Positions 32,829 to 42,564 of a DNA stretch of 42,564 bases are shown in pieces. A model generated the notes under the pieces. That model was not told the origin of the DNA, made no database searches, and worked only from the letters and a program-made list of their open reading frames with translations. Made by a program: the position numbers and the translations under genes. Location: NCBI GenBank assembly GCA_011390205.1, contig JAABSX010000036.1, positions 1-42,564 of the forward strand, given 5' to 3'. The stretch comes from Microscillaceae bacterium. GTDB taxonomy: Bacteria > Bacteroidota > Bacteroidia > Cytophagales > Microscillaceae. Within the stretch, counting starts at the first letter, position 1. Every line of letters begins with the position of its first letter.

Positions 32829-35735
32829 ATGTCTATTAACCTCCATCAAAAAGCCTCTTTTGCAGATCGCCACCATGGTGCAAGCCAAGAGGATACACAG
32901 GCACTTTTAAGTGCTATTGGTGTAAAATCAGTAGAAGAGCTAATTCAAAAGACAATTCCTGCCTCCATACGCCTCAAAAAACCTATGGAGTTACCTAAGG
33001 CTCAGACCGAATCTGAGTTTTTGAAGTCTTTCAAAACATTGGCTTCCAAAAACACCATTGCCAAGTCTTACATCGGGGCAGGGTATTATGATTGTATCAC
33101 CCCAGGGGTTATTCTCAGAAATATCCTAGAGAATCCAGGCTGGTACACTGCTTACACGCCTTACCAAGCCGAAATAGCACAAGGGCGTATGGAAGCTTTG
33201 ATTAATTTCCAGACTATGGTCATTGACCTTACAGGAATGGAAATCGCCAATGCCTCCCTTCTTGATGAAGCTACTGCCGCCGCCGAAGCCATGTCTATGT
33301 TTTGGGGAGTCAGAAAAGGCACAAAGAAAAAAGCACATAAATTCTTTGTCTCAGAGCTTTGCCACCCTCAGACCATTGAAGTATTACAAACCCGCACAGA
33401 GCCTCTAGGGGTAGAGCTAGTCATAGGAAACCACGAAAATTTTGACATCACAGAGGCAGATTTATTCGGAATATGCCTCCAATACCCAGCCTCTGATGGT
33501 GAAATCATAGACTACACACACCTCATCAGTGCTGCCCAAGAGCAGGGCGTAAAAGTAGTAGTAGCCGCAGATTTACTCAGCCTTACACTCCTCAAATCAC
33601 CAGGTGAAATGGGTGCAGATGCTGTAGTAGGCTCTTCTCAAAGGCTAGGTGTACCGATGGGTTATGGAGGCCCACACGCTGCTTTTTTAGCTACCAAAGA
33701 TGAATACAAAAGGCAAATCCCTGGTAGAATCATCGGTGTATCTGTAGATTCTGAAGGAAACCCCGCCTACAGAATGGCATTACAAACCCGTGAACAACAT
33801 ATCAGAAGGGAAAAAGCAACCTCAAATATATGCACAGCACAAGTGTTACTGGCAGTGATGGCAGGCATGTATGGAGTCTATCACGGGCCTAAAGGACTTA
33901 AACAAATTGCAGAGAAAATATACGGACTGACAGCGCTTACCCGCGAAGGATTGAAGGGCTTGGGCTTTAAAGTCAAAAATCATTACCAGTTTGATACCCT
34001 TAGAGTCATCATAGAAGAGGAAGATTTACACACTAAAATACACGGATTGGCGATGAACCAAAAAGTGAATTTTCGTTATTTTGAAAACAATGACCTAGGT
34101 ATCAGCTTTGATGAAAGCAAAACATTGGAAGATGTAGCCGAACTATTAGGTATCTTTGCAGCAGCATCTGACCAGACAGTCGGACTTGATATACAAGAGC
34201 AGGCCAAGTCTGTAGAGTTTAAAGTGCCAGAAAATTTAACGCGTACCTCAGCATATCTCACACACCCAGTCTTTAATAGCTACCATACTGAGCACGAGAT
34301 GCTACGATACATCAAGAGATTAGAAAGCAAGGATTTATCACTTGTACACTCTATGATTGCCCTAGGGTCTTGCACCATGAAGCTCAACGCTACTACTGAG
34401 ATGATTCCTGTTACTTGGCCTGAGTTGGGAGCAATTCACCCTTTTGCCCCGCTGGCTCAAGCCCAAGGATACCAAGAAATATTCAAAAACCTAGAAGAAT
34501 GGCTTTGCCAAGTAACAGGCTTTGATGCCGTCTCTCTACAGCCCAACTCTGGCGCTCAGGGAGAGTATGCCGGGCTTATGACCATCCGTAACTACCACCT
34601 TGCCAATGGAGATACCCAAAGAGACATTGCCTTGATTCCTTCTTCTGCACACGGTACTAACCCTGCGAGTGCTGTCATGGCAGGCATGGAAGTCATCGTT
34701 ACGAAGTGTGATGAGATGGGCAATATCGACCTCCACGACCTCAAAGAAAAAGCAGAAAAATACAAAGATAGATTGGCTGCCTTGATGGTAACTTACCCTT
34801 CTACACACGGCGTTTTTGAGGAAGCCATCCAAGAAATCTGTCAAACAATTCATCAATACGGAGGGCAAGTCTATATGGATGGTGCAAACATGAACGCACA
34901 AGTAGGGCTCACAAGCCCCGCTATGATTGGTGCGGATGTATGCCACTTAAATCTACACAAGACTTTTTGTATCCCCCACGGTGGCGGCGGACCAGGCATG
35001 GGTCCTATTGGAGTAGCCAAGCATTTGATGCCTTATCTGCCAAGCCACAAGACTATAGCCCCTAACCAAAACAATACTACAGCCGTATCTGCAGCTCCTT
35101 GGGGCAGTGCAAGTATCTTGGCAATTTCTTATGCTTACATTGCTATGATGGGTGAAGAGGGGCTTACAGAGGCTACCAAAAGAGCCATCTTGAATGCCAA
35201 CTATATCAAGGCACGCCTTGCTGAGCATTATCCCATTTTGTATAGTGGCATCAATGGAACTTGTGCCCATGAGTTTATCATTGATTGCAGAGCTTTCAAG
35301 AAGGCAGAGGTAGAAGTAGCAGACATTGCCAAAAGATTGATGGACTATGGCTTCCATGCACCCACAGTGTCTTTCCCTGTGCCTGGTACTATGATGATAG
35401 AGCCTACCGAGAGCGAAAGCAAAGCAGAGTTAGATAAATTCTGTGATGCACTCATCTCTATCAGGGCCGAAATCAAGGAAATAGAAGACGGGCTGGCAGA
35501 AGTAGGAAACAATGTCATCGTCAATGCACCACACACCGCCGCAATGGTGATAGGAGATACTTGGGAAAAGCCTTATTCGCGTGAAAAAGCAGCTTATCCT
35601 CTAGAGTATGTCCGAGTCAATAAGTTCTTCCCGAGTGTGGCTAAGATAGACAATGCCTACGGAGACCGTAACCTGATGTGTAGCTGTATCCCAGTAGGAG
35701 AGTATGCACAGAATGAGGAGGAGGCTACTGCATAG
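32829..35735 (+). CDS. gcvP: Glycine dehydrogenase (decarboxylating), P-protein
   Basis: Decarboxylates glycine and passes the aminomethyl group to the lipoyl H-protein; part of the glycine cleavage system. It has 968 aa, the single-chain form in which both halves (GcvPA-like and GcvPB-like) are fused. The N-terminal half has ADRHHGA and [19 protein letters not shown] in pieces. The PLP-binding lysine is K711 in [16 protein letters not shown]. The C-terminus carries NLMCSCIPV. Cytoplasmic. gcvT and gcvH are not nearby, as is typical where gcvP is dispersed. A strong bidirectional terminator follows. Confidence 0.97.
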   Translation: MSINLHQKASFADRHHGASQEDTQALLSAIGVKSVEELIQKTIPASIRLKKPMELPKAQTESEFLKSFKTLASKNTIAKSYIGAGYYDCITPGVILRNILENPGWYTAYTPYQAEIAQGRMEALINFQTMVIDLTGMEIANASLLDEATAAAEAMSMFWGVRKGTKKKAHKFFVSELCHPQTIEVLQTRTEPLGVELVIGNHENFDITEADLFGICLQYPASDGEIIDYTHLISAAQEQGVKVVVAADLLSLTLLKSPGEMGADAVVGSSQRLGVPMGYGGPHAAFLATKDEYKRQIPGRIIGVSVDSEGNPAYRMALQTREQHIRREKATSNICTAQVLLAVMAGMYGVYHGPKGLKQIAEKIYGLTALTREGLKGLGFKVKNHYQFDTLRVIIEEEDLHTKIHGLAMNQKVNFRYFENNDLGISFDESKTLEDVAELLGIFAAASDQTVGLDIQEQAKSVEFKVPENLTRTSAYLTHPVFNSYHTEHEMLRYIKRLESKDLSLVHSMIALGSCTMKLNATTEMIPVTWPELGAIHPFAPLAQAQGYQEIFKNLEEWLCQVTGFDAVSLQPNSGAQGEYAGLMTIRNYHLANGDTQRDIALIPSSAHGTNPASAVMAGMEVIVTKCDEMGNIDLHDLKEKAEKYKDRLAALMVTYPSTHGVFEEAIQEICQTIHQYGGQVYMDGANMNAQVGLTSPAMIGADVCHLNLHKTFCIPHGGGGPGMGPIGVAKHLMPYLPSHKTIAPNQNNTTAVSAAPWGSASILAISYAYIAMMGEEGLTEATKRAILNANYIKARLAEHYPILYSGINGTCAHEFIIDCRAFKKAEVEVADIAKRLMDYGFHAPTVSFPVPGTMMIEPTESESKAELDKFCDALISIRAEIKEIEDGLAEVGNNVIVNAPHTAAMVIGDTWEKPYSREKAAYPLEYVRVNKFFPSVAKIDNAYGDRNLMCSCIPVGEYAQNEEEATA

Positions 35736-35762
35736 TTTTTTAGGTACATTTCATTAAAAAAA

Positions 35763-35798
35763 GCTTTCTAAACTGCCCAATCGGGTGATTTAGAAAGC
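35763..35798. terminator. Bidirectional terminator between gcvP and the propeller-sensor gene
   Basis: A 10-bp perfect stem (GCTTTCTAAA at 35763-35772, complement at 35789-35798) has an inner CCC/GGG pair. It is preceded by a run of A and followed by ATTTTTTT, so it can act on both strands. Confidence 0.8.
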
Positions 35799-35813
35799 AT
35801 TTTTTTGGCAATG

Positions 35814-38636
35814 CTAGGCATCAGGAGAGTCTGGTGTATCTCTCACGCGAGTAACATCTTTGTTTTGTTCAGGAGCGGCTTCCACCACTCGCACTACTGC
35901 GGGCTTATAAATTAGGGAGCGAATTAGCCGCTCAAGGGGAGAGAGTGAAAGTGCCAGCATGATGTTCATCCCTAGTTTTAAGACAGGAATACCATTGGCA
36001 ATGTCATCTACATAAGGCTCAAACAATAAAAATAAAAACTCAAAAACGGTAATGATAGAAATAAGGCTTAGCACAAATGAAAGGCGGGAGCGTTTGCCAG
36101 AGCGGTTAAAGAGAAAAGACAAAAGCAATAAGCTCAATAAAACACCTATCTGCAAGCCATAAAACCAGTAAGTCTCCCAAAAAGGAGGTGCTACCTCGAA
36201 TGAAAATATTTTTTCTTGGCTTTGCTGTTTAAAAATATTACGTGCCTTCACATGGAGTTTATATGTTCCACTTGGCAAAAACGGAAATACAATCACTGAT
36301 TTGCCATCCCACTCAGACCAACCTGGGCTCAAACCTTCTAGCCAATACTGATACTCTATACCGCCCTCGCCTTGATAAAAGGGCGTAGCCAGTTTGAAAG
36401 TCAGAGAAAGTGCCTGCCTGCTATACTCAAATACAGCCCTATCTAGAGGAAGAAATTTATTGGAGTTGCTGTAGATATTCCGAATATAGGTGCTAAAGTT
36501 GATATTTTTGCCCACATTTGCCTCCGAAGAGATTCGGTACAGATTGTTGTTGTCTACCAGCCAAATATTCTTGTTGGTATCTACATAGACCTCTGTCAGG
36601 TCGTTAAAAAAGTCTAAGAATATGCTCTTCAGGTTTTTACTTTCAGTGGGTTGGCTGATATTCTGCCAATCTTTGTTTTTAATCCAGGTATAGCCTTTTT
36701 GCTGGTAAAATATTTTTGATTGGGGGTTAAAATACCTTGCCAAGCGTGGGTTTTTAATCATCTTGTCAGCTTGAGGGCTATAGGTATAAATACCTGAAGA
36801 AAGTATAAAGGCAGGCTGATTTTTGAGCTTTCTTACGATGACATCCTCCGAAAAACTTTCAGGAAACTCATACAGCTTTGGGAGGTTTTGGGGTAAAAAA
36901 TTTTGGTCAAGGCTGATTTTAAACACACGACTTTCTGCCCCCAGCCACAGGGTCTGCCCATCTTCCATGACAGAATAGACCGATGTCTTAAGTGTTTCTT
37001 TTAATTGCGTATGTGTATTCCACTTGCCTTCGGCATAGTGCAGAATCACCAAGCCATCATCAGTAGCTACATAAAGATAATCAGGGTTTCTCTCTGATAT
37101 AGACAAGAAATGCACGTACACATCGGGCAAAATCGCAACTGCACTTACAGCACCCTCTTGGTTAGAGATTTTATAAAGACCAAAATTACTGGCTACCAAG
37201 ATATTTCCTTTGTGCTGAATCATCTGCCGGCATTTGGCATCTAAACCTTCTACTTTTTTATAGATATAAGGGATAGACTGTAGGGCATAAGCCTCACGGG
37301 CTTCTTTGGTGCTGAATAGTGAGGTAATGGTTTCTGTGCTGTATGCCTTGACAGGTATTCTCTTGGTTTCGCTGTCTTCTTCTGTTTCTATTTTTCTTTC
37401 TTCGGGTTTAAATCCATTTTGAGGAAGTTGGTATTTACGAAACCTACTTCCAGATAGAGGCTCTGTAATTTTGATGGTGCGTGTGATGGTTTCTACATTC
37501 TGGACATACTTCTGTTCTTTTCGGATAAACCCCTCTATCTCTTCATATCGATTTACTTTATAAAGGTAAAAAAGCCCGTCACTGGTAGCCACAAAAAGAG
37601 AATCATTGGCTGTGAGGAGGCTTTCTATGTTGCCCACCAAGCCCGCATAGCCTGAGAAAGTACGCACAGGCAAGCTGATGTCTGCCCTGCTGATGCCTTG
37701 TGCATGGCATATCCAGATACCTCCTTGCCTGTCATTGCAGAGTGCAAATACTTCATCATCCAGCAGCCCCGTTTGATAGTTGAGGAGATACTCCGTCTGT
37801 CTTGTTTTTTTGTGAATGATGATGACTCCCCCTGAGAGTGTGCCTAGAGCCATTCGGTCATTGCCCAGTGCAAGCCCTGTCTGTATTGCATTTCCTTTGA
37901 TGTATTCTAAGGCTTCCGAAACATAAATCTGTATTTTTTGCCCGTCAAATACATACATATGCTGATTACTAAGCCCTAGCAGTACGCTGTGATTATCAAG
38001 GGGGATGGCAGCCTTGATATATAGGTTGGCATACATGGCTGTATTAGGGATGGCATTCATGCCTTTTTCTGTGAGTTGGTAGAGCCCCTTGCCTCGTATG
38101 TTGAGGTATATTTTTTCACCTATCTGGGTCATTCCTAAGAAGACACGGTCGGGCTGCACTTTCCAGGATTGTGTGATTTTGTGTGTTTTTTGAGATACCT
38201 GAAAGACTTCTTTCTCACTATAAAAATAGATAAATGCTTTGCTCATCAAAATACGGTTAATTTCTCCAAAATCTGCTTTTTGTTTGAGCAGGCTTACATA
38301 CTGGTCTTTGCCTGTTTTGAGTGTTTGGAGGTATCCAAAATCATTGCGGCAGCCTACATAAACAGACCCCGAGGGGTTTTTATCAGTAAGTAGGGCATAA
38401 GGAGTGCTGTTGGTGCGGATGATGTCCCAAGCTGCCCCATCATAAGAAAGCACGCCCTTTTTATTGGCAAAATACATCAGTCCGTTATTTCCTTGTGTGG
38501 CTGCTAGGTTGCGGGGTTCTATATTTTTGAGAGGGATTTCATAATTTTTCAGGAATAAATCACCGCTTTGTGCAGAGAGTTGAAGTAGTGATGCATAGCC
38601 AATGATTAAGAGAACTAGAAAATATTTTTTCGTCAT
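35814..38636 (-). CDS. Two-component-type beta-propeller sensor with Y_Y_Y domain, no output domain
   Basis: 940 aa from the ATG at 38636, which begins the signal peptide (TKKYFLVLLIIGYASLLQLSAQ). An upstream ATG at 38690 is less likely. About residues 30-730 form repeated blades of the type seen in Bacteroidota hybrid sensors (NNGLMYFANKKGVLSYDG, GGIWICHAQGISR, LYVATDDGLVILH, NKNIWLVDNNNLYRI). The Y_Y_Y domain follows near 740-830 (EYQYWLEGLSPGWSEW, LPSGTYKLHVKARN). Then come about three membrane helices (FYGLQIGVLLSLLLLSFLF, LISIITVFEFLFLLF and GMNIMLALSLSPLERLI). No kinase, LytTR or helix-turn-helix domain follows; the protein ends in a charged tail. It may signal through its membrane part to a partner, or detect a periplasmic carbohydrate or envelope state (inference). 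Confidence 0.75.
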   Translation of the reverse strand: MTKKYFLVLLIIGYASLLQLSAQSGDLFLKNYEIPLKNIEPRNLAATQGNNGLMYFANKKGVLSYDGAAWDIIRTNSTPYALLTDKNPSGSVYVGCRNDFGYLQTLKTGKDQYVSLLKQKADFGEINRILMSKAFIYFYSEKEVFQVSQKTHKITQSWKVQPDRVFLGMTQIGEKIYLNIRGKGLYQLTEKGMNAIPNTAMYANLYIKAAIPLDNHSVLLGLSNQHMYVFDGQKIQIYVSEALEYIKGNAIQTGLALGNDRMALGTLSGGVIIIHKKTRQTEYLLNYQTGLLDDEVFALCNDRQGGIWICHAQGISRADISLPVRTFSGYAGLVGNIESLLTANDSLFVATSDGLFYLYKVNRYEEIEGFIRKEQKYVQNVETITRTIKITEPLSGSRFRKYQLPQNGFKPEERKIETEEDSETKRIPVKAYSTETITSLFSTKEAREAYALQSIPYIYKKVEGLDAKCRQMIQHKGNILVASNFGLYKISNQEGAVSAVAILPDVYVHFLSISERNPDYLYVATDDGLVILHYAEGKWNTHTQLKETLKTSVYSVMEDGQTLWLGAESRVFKISLDQNFLPQNLPKLYEFPESFSEDVIVRKLKNQPAFILSSGIYTYSPQADKMIKNPRLARYFNPQSKIFYQQKGYTWIKNKDWQNISQPTESKNLKSIFLDFFNDLTEVYVDTNKNIWLVDNNNLYRISSEANVGKNINFSTYIRNIYSNSNKFLPLDRAVFEYSRQALSLTFKLATPFYQGEGGIEYQYWLEGLSPGWSEWDGKSVIVFPFLPSGTYKLHVKARNIFKQQSQEKIFSFEVAPPFWETYWFYGLQIGVLLSLLLLSFLFNRSGKRSRLSFVLSLISIITVFEFLFLLFEPYVDDIANGIPVLKLGMNIMLALSLSPLERLIRSLIYKPAVVRVVEAAPEQNKDVTRVRDTPDSPDA

Positions 38637-38915
38637 TTTTTGAAGATATTTTTCTGAAAAATTAACAAAATCAATGCCTAAGCCCTCCAAAATTACACAA
38701 TTAATACTACAAGCCGAAAAGAAGATTTATTTACTTGCTCACCCTTATCTAAATTCTTGATGTATGCCATTTTTGATGTGTTATAGCAATACAATGGATT
38801 GGCATATGCTTTACTGAAAACCAAATAAAATATTGAAAAATACCATGTCTATAATGCTCCCCAAAATTAGCACCACAGTATAAGATGCAAAATTGTTATT
38901 AAATAGAGTTATTAC
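38637..38915. other. Intergenic region upstream of the propeller-sensor gene
   Basis: 279 bp of AT-rich sequence before the degraded IS. The only structure seen is TATGCCA (38763-38769) with TGGCATA (38800-38806), a 7-bp dyad 30 nt apart. It presumably contains the sensor promoter on the minus strand. Confidence 0.4.
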
Positions 38916-39914
38916 TTATTGATAATGAGGGGTATATTCTTTAATTCTGAGTAATTCATCGAATATATTCAAAAATATGGAAACAAGAAGCAGTATCTTT
39001 AATAATGTAAAGAATGATAGACAATTTAGGTCAAATACGGATTTATTAAAAGAAGAGTTTAAGAAATTAAGTGAGAGATTTGTCCAATTTTACAAGCCAA
39101 AAGTTTATCAAGTAACTGAGAATTATACCTTTGAGAGAGCTATCCAAGATCCATCAGAGGGACTTTTTTTAGTTTTATGTTATAAAAAAATTAGCCAACT
39201 TTCTATGTACTTGGGCTTTGTTTTGGGTTTTCAAATAAGATAGCTCATGAGTATATGAAATTATTTAAAGGAATTCTACATTAATGTTTATCTTCGTAAG
39301 GGGTGCTACCCAAACGAATATTTATGGATGAAAAAGAAATGGAAGAATTTTTTGGACTAGAACACGAATTACTCATAGATGCTACTGAAAGACCAACGCA
39401 ATGTCCTAAGAATGAGGAACTTCAAAAAGAAGGGTATAGCGGAAAAAAAGTACATACCTTAAAAAATACTGTAATTAGTGGTAAAAATCAATGGATTTAT
39501 TTTTTAGGTAAAACAATATCAGGGGGAAAGACACATGACTTTAAGTTGCTAAAAGAAGAGTTTGAGGTAGGAATAAACTGGTTTAAGAATTTTAAAGTTT
39601 GGTTAGATTTAGGTTATCAAGGATTTGCAACTATTTTATGAAGGTAAGCAGCTATCAATGCCAATAAAGAAATCTTGTAAGAGTAAAAAAAACTATCCCA
39701 AGTTTAACAGATGAATAAAAAAAACATAACAAAGAAGTGAGTAAAGTTAGAATATTTGTTGAAAACGCAATTGGAAGAATGAAGAAGTATCACATCTTAA
39801 ATTACAAATTTAGAAACAGAACTACTCATTTTGAAGATGAAATAATTGAACTTTGTGCAGGTTTAGCAAACTTCAAAATAAAAATTAAAAACGTAAATCA
39901 TTGATAATCAATAA
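38916..39914. mobile_element. Degraded IS5-type insertion sequence
   Basis: About 1 kb, the usual IS5-family length. The likely end repeats are TTATTGATAAT at 38916-38926 and ATAATCAATAA at 39904-39914 (one mismatch as inverted copies). The transposase inside is broken (listed separately). A target duplication could not be fixed with confidence; only AC appears on both flanks. Confidence 0.6.
38977..39904 (+). pseudogene. Broken IS5-family (DDE_Tnp_4-like) transposase
   Basis: The reading frame is in pieces. 38977-39234 gives the N-terminal helix-turn-helix part (FRSNTDLLKEEFKKLSERF). A frameshift near 39234 moves to the next frame, which has in-frame TAA stops at 39282 and 39297, then reads through LLPKRIF-like sequence to LLIDATERPTQCPK (first catalytic Asp), GKTHDFKLL and VWLDLGYQGFA (second Asp), stopping at 39641. 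Further shifts give PIKKSCKSKKNYP and finally VRIFVENAIGRMKKY (catalytic Glu) ending at 39904. All three catalytic residues survive, but at least three frameshifts and three stops make it inactive. This looks like old decay. Confidence 0.85.
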
Positions 39915-39935
39915 ACTAACACTTGTATTTCATAA

Positions 39936-39972
39936 AAAAGATGTGTCATTTTTCAAAAATGACACGTCTTTT
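39936..39972. terminator. Long hairpin terminator after the malectin-LamG gene
   Basis: An 18-bp stem (39936-39953 with 39955-39972; one T-G pair) has a nearly closed loop. A/T tails on both sides allow termination in either direction. It lies just past the minus-strand stop at 40007. Confidence 0.7.
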
Positions 39973-40006
39973 AGTGAGAGATTTACTATCTGTAAAGCCT
40001 AATCTT

Positions 40007-42564
40007 TTATTGCTTTATCAATTTCAAAGTAAATACCTTGCCTTGTTCGGTTTGGAACTGCAAGAGATAGAGCCCATTTACCCAATTGACTGCTTGCTTT
40101 TTAAGACTTTCTTGGATTTCTTCCAATGTGCCTTGTTGTTGCAAAATTTGCCTGCCCGCTTGTGTAAGTACTCGAAGGGTGGTTTTTTGCTGTATCTGCA
40201 AATCTTCTGAGCCTTCCAGTACAAGTCTGCCAAGTGTGTTATCTTGAATGGGGTTAGGATAGATTCGCACAAAGTCAAGTGATGCGCCTTCTACCATTAT
40301 AATATTGCTGTAGCTAAATGTACCATCAAAATCCATTTGCTTCAGGCGATAATAAGCAGTACTTGTGGCTTCTCTGTCTGTGTATTGATACTCTAGACGT
40401 TCTATGGAGTTACCCGCGCCGTCTATCCAAGCAATTTTTTCAAAATGAAGCGCATCTTGGCTTTTTTCTATTTCAAAACCTGCATTGTTTTCTTCGGAGG
40501 CAGTTGTCCATTTGAGTTGTGCTTGTTCGGCATTGAGGCGTTGTGCTTCAAAAGAAAGCAGGCGAATGGGCAGTGGTGCATTGCTTTGCGCTATCACGAT
40601 TTGACTGAAACTTGTAATGCCCGCAAACTCTAAATAGTTTTCTTCGGTATTGATGGCACTTGCCTCAAAGCTCTGCCAAGCATCAGTATCTGCATTGGAG
40701 GCTCTTTTGTACATAGTGTAGTTACTTGCGCTACCATTAAGAAGAAAATCTTGCGGTAAATAAAAACGCAAAGTCATTTCGCTCAAATTGTCTTTGTTGC
40801 CAAAGTTATTGATTACCCAATAATCTTCATGTTTGACAGCACCTCCAGCGGGTTCTACCAAGGCAGGGGCAGTATTTTCTAATTTACTGACTACTACCTC
40901 ACCTATTGGTGCAGTAGCCCCAAATTGAACCCTTACATCAGTTTCTCCAAAGTGTATTCCTTGGTTAGCACCTCCATTGGCACGTGCAGATAGCCCGCCA
41001 GCCACAGGCAAGGTCGCTTCAATGCGATTTTCTGGTAACATTCCTGCACTCCAAGTAGCTTCTAACTCACCCACCAAATCGCTATGCTTTGTGCCTATTT
41101 CTTCATTGAGTTGCAAGTAAGATACCAGTCCTGACTCTCTGCCACTCAAAGTAAGGTGCATATTTTCTCTGATTTGTGCTTGTGTACGAGCGATGCCCCA
41201 GATACGCACTTCGTCTATATGTCCATTGAAGAAGCGATTGGCAGCACCTGCATTTGCGCCTATCATTACAGGATTGTTGTTGTTATTCATCACTTGATTG
41301 ACATTAGAAGTTCCCTCCAACACACCATCTATATAGATTTGAAGCTGCGTACCTGTATAAACACCTGCTATGTGGTGCCATTTGCCGTCATTGATTTCTG
41401 TGGTGCTGTTTACTTGCCTGATTCCGTTACCATTGTTGATGGCAAAGTTTATCAAGTTGGTTTCGTTGTTGCGGTGTAAACGCCAGCTATTGTTGCCCTT
41501 CGTAACGATGGCCTGCCAAGCACGGTCAAAAGCGGTGATTTTTACCCAAGCCTCTACGGTTACTTGATTGGTGAAATCAAATTTTGATTCCTCTGATAAG
41601 GTCAAGAAATCATTTACGCCATCAAAATTTAGTGCTTTGCCTGCGCTTCGGCTTACTTGTGCAATGCTACGAATTGCAATAGTATTGAGTGGGTTGTCAT
41701 TGGTAAGGGTGGCTTGGGTGAGGCTTGCTTGAGAGAAAGCTGCCCCTAAGTTATTTCCGTTTTCGGCATCTTCTGCTACATCATATACCAACCAAAAATA
41801 ATTGATGCCTTGCTCTAGCATTTGGGCAAATCCATTGAAAGTAAAATTGCCTTGAGGATTATCCAATATGCTGATAAGTTGGGGATTGCTAAATGAATCA
41901 TTCAAGCCTGTATAGTAAAGTTTTGCACGCTCAATGTTCTCTGTTTGGCTGGTGCCTTCAGTGCTGAAAGTAAATGATTGTGCTGCATTCTGATTAAAAT
42001 TAGGGATTTCAACACGCATCATCATACGGTCTTGCAGCCCAGCCAAGGCTTGAGTGATGGCTGCAGGTTTGAGTTTGAAAGTAGGCTCAAAAGGAATGAC
42101 CTCTATGGCATTGATGAGGGCATTGTTGGTAACATTTCTAAACTGAATGGTAAGCAATTCATCAGCTACTGTGATATAAAATTCTTCTTGAATGGCTCTA
42201 GCACTGCCTCCTGCTTTTTCAAAAATATCAAAATTGGTAAGTCTTCTCACGCTTTCTATGTCCACGTGAAATCTTCGGCTACCTACCCCGCCTGCAACTG
42301 CTACATCAAAATAATTTTCAGAGAAATGGAGTACTACTTTGTAAGTTCCGTTTGCTACAGGAATGTTGTAAGTTGATGCACCATAACGCTCCGTTCTGTA
42401 AAGCACATCATCATCTGTATTGGCTATTTCGAGATTGGCAGCGTGATTAAATGCTGTTCCGCCTGTTACGTATGTATCATTGATGAATGTATCGCCAGTT
42501 GTACTTGTATAAGCATCTCCATTGTTTTTGCCTGTATTGATTCTAAAAGTAGAAAGTACTGTAG
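40007..42564 (-). CDS. Secreted malectin-LamG protein with type IX secretion tail, partial
   Basis: The frame is open to the window edge, so the N-terminus is missing; at least 852 residues are present. The first about 165 residues form a malectin-type carbohydrate-binding domain (FRINTG, DDDVLYRTERYG, TYNIPVANGTYKVVLHF, NALINAIEVIPF). A LamG/concanavalin-like domain follows (LNFDGVNDFLTL, FDFTNQVTVEAWVKI, HHIAGVYTGTQLQIYIDG, IDEVRIWGIART). Then come a beta-sandwich segment (LKWTTASEENNAGFEIEKS, AYYRLKQMDFDG) and the T9SS type-A sorting domain (VRIYPNPIQDN, then NGLYLLQFQTEQGK, ending LKLIKQ). It is therefore expected to cross the outer membrane via the Por system and remain on the surface. 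It probably binds polysaccharide; no glycosidase domain is seen in the visible part. Confidence 0.88.
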   Translation of the reverse strand, partial: TVLSTFRINTGKNNGDAYTSTTGDTFINDTYVTGGTAFNHAANLEIANTDDDVLYRTERYGASTYNIPVANGTYKVVLHFSENYFDVAVAGGVGSRRFHVDIESVRRLTNFDIFEKAGGSARAIQEEFYITVADELLTIQFRNVTNNALINAIEVIPFEPTFKLKPAAITQALAGLQDRMMMRVEIPNFNQNAAQSFTFSTEGTSQTENIERAKLYYTGLNDSFSNPQLISILDNPQGNFTFNGFAQMLEQGINYFWLVYDVAEDAENGNNLGAAFSQASLTQATLTNDNPLNTIAIRSIAQVSRSAGKALNFDGVNDFLTLSEESKFDFTNQVTVEAWVKITAFDRAWQAIVTKGNNSWRLHRNNETNLINFAINNGNGIRQVNSTTEINDGKWHHIAGVYTGTQLQIYIDGVLEGTSNVNQVMNNNNNPVMIGANAGAANRFFNGHIDEVRIWGIARTQAQIRENMHLTLSGRESGLVSYLQLNEEIGTKHSDLVGELEATWSAGMLPENRIEATLPVAGGLSARANGGANQGIHFGETDVRVQFGATAPIGEVVVSKLENTAPALVEPAGGAVKHEDYWVINNFGNKDNLSEMTLRFYLPQDFLLNGSASNYTMYKRASNADTDAWQSFEASAINTEENYLEFAGITSFSQIVIAQSNAPLPIRLLSFEAQRLNAEQAQLKWTTASEENNAGFEIEKSQDALHFEKIAWIDGAGNSIERLEYQYTDREATSTAYYRLKQMDFDGTFSYSNIIMVEGASLDFVRIYPNPIQDNTLGRLVLEGSEDLQIQQKTTLRVLTQAGRQILQQQGTLEEIQESLKKQAVNWVNGLYLLQFQTEQGKVFTLKLIKQ

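Noticed and set aside
34536-35357. Minus-strand frames of over 130 codons inside gcvP
   Set aside because: They are antisense to the most conserved part of glycine dehydrogenase and show no recognisable protein features.
41978-42376. Plus-strand 132-codon frame opposite the malectin domain
   Set aside because: The minus-strand frame encodes a clear malectin domain and stays open to the window edge.

Overview
The window looks like chromosome from a Bacteroidota bacterium, most likely of the Cytophagales/Cytophagia type. The evidence is AT-rich DNA, start sites without Shine-Dalgarno sequences, occasional promoter -7 boxes of the TAnnTTTG form, a type IX secretion (T9SS) C-terminal sorting domain, DUF4290, a Bacteroidota-style L32 without paired cysteines, and the gene order DUF177-rpmF-plsX-fabH-accB-accC. 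No tRNA, rRNA, CRISPR array, prophage or integrated plasmid was seen. The only mobile element is one decayed IS5-type copy.

Layout. 1-3437 (minus): a partial PPP-type metallophosphatase, an M23 peptidase overlapping a small MscS channel, and a TlpA-like thioredoxin. 3846-10786 (plus): a UvrD/PcrA helicase, a DUF4290 protein, MurA with Asp in place of the catalytic Cys, and a membrane sensor with HAMP and GAF domains but no kinase. 10926-14497 (minus): a Baeyer-Villiger-type flavin monooxygenase, an SDR lacking its catalytic Tyr, GTP cyclohydrolase I, and a 6-pyruvoyl-tetrahydropterin-synthase-like enzyme overlapping it. 15009-18576 (plus): crtI, crtB and a DUF5996 gene. 18615-24810 (minus): a DUF4274 gene, then the fatty-acid/phospholipid cluster accC, accB, fabH, plsX, rpmF, DUF177 (listed in map order; transcription runs the other way). 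24915-28502 (minus): a 1195-residue tape-measure protein of the contractile-injection-system family, with a 45-bp tandem repeat. 28646-35735 (plus): a TPR membrane protein, an ECF sigma factor with a probable membrane partner, ftsX, and glycine dehydrogenase gcvP. 35814-38636 (minus): a beta-propeller/Y_Y_Y sensor without an output domain. 38916-39914: a degraded IS. 40007 to the window edge (minus): a secreted malectin-LamG protein with a T9SS tail.

How the genes work together. AccB/AccC, FabH and PlsX supply malonyl-CoA, start fatty acid synthesis and pass acyl groups to phospholipid synthesis. CrtB and CrtI make and desaturate phytoene for carotenoids. FolE and the PTPS-like protein form an overlapping pair that could make a reduced pterin cofactor. 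MurA, FtsX, the M23 peptidase and the MscS channel relate to the cell wall and envelope.

Nothing here is a clear, complete, undescribed system. The best candidates for follow-up are the lone tape-measure gene with its expanding repeat, the pterin gene pair with a eukaryote-like catalytic spacing, the SDR without its tyrosine, and two large sensor proteins with no recognisable output domain.
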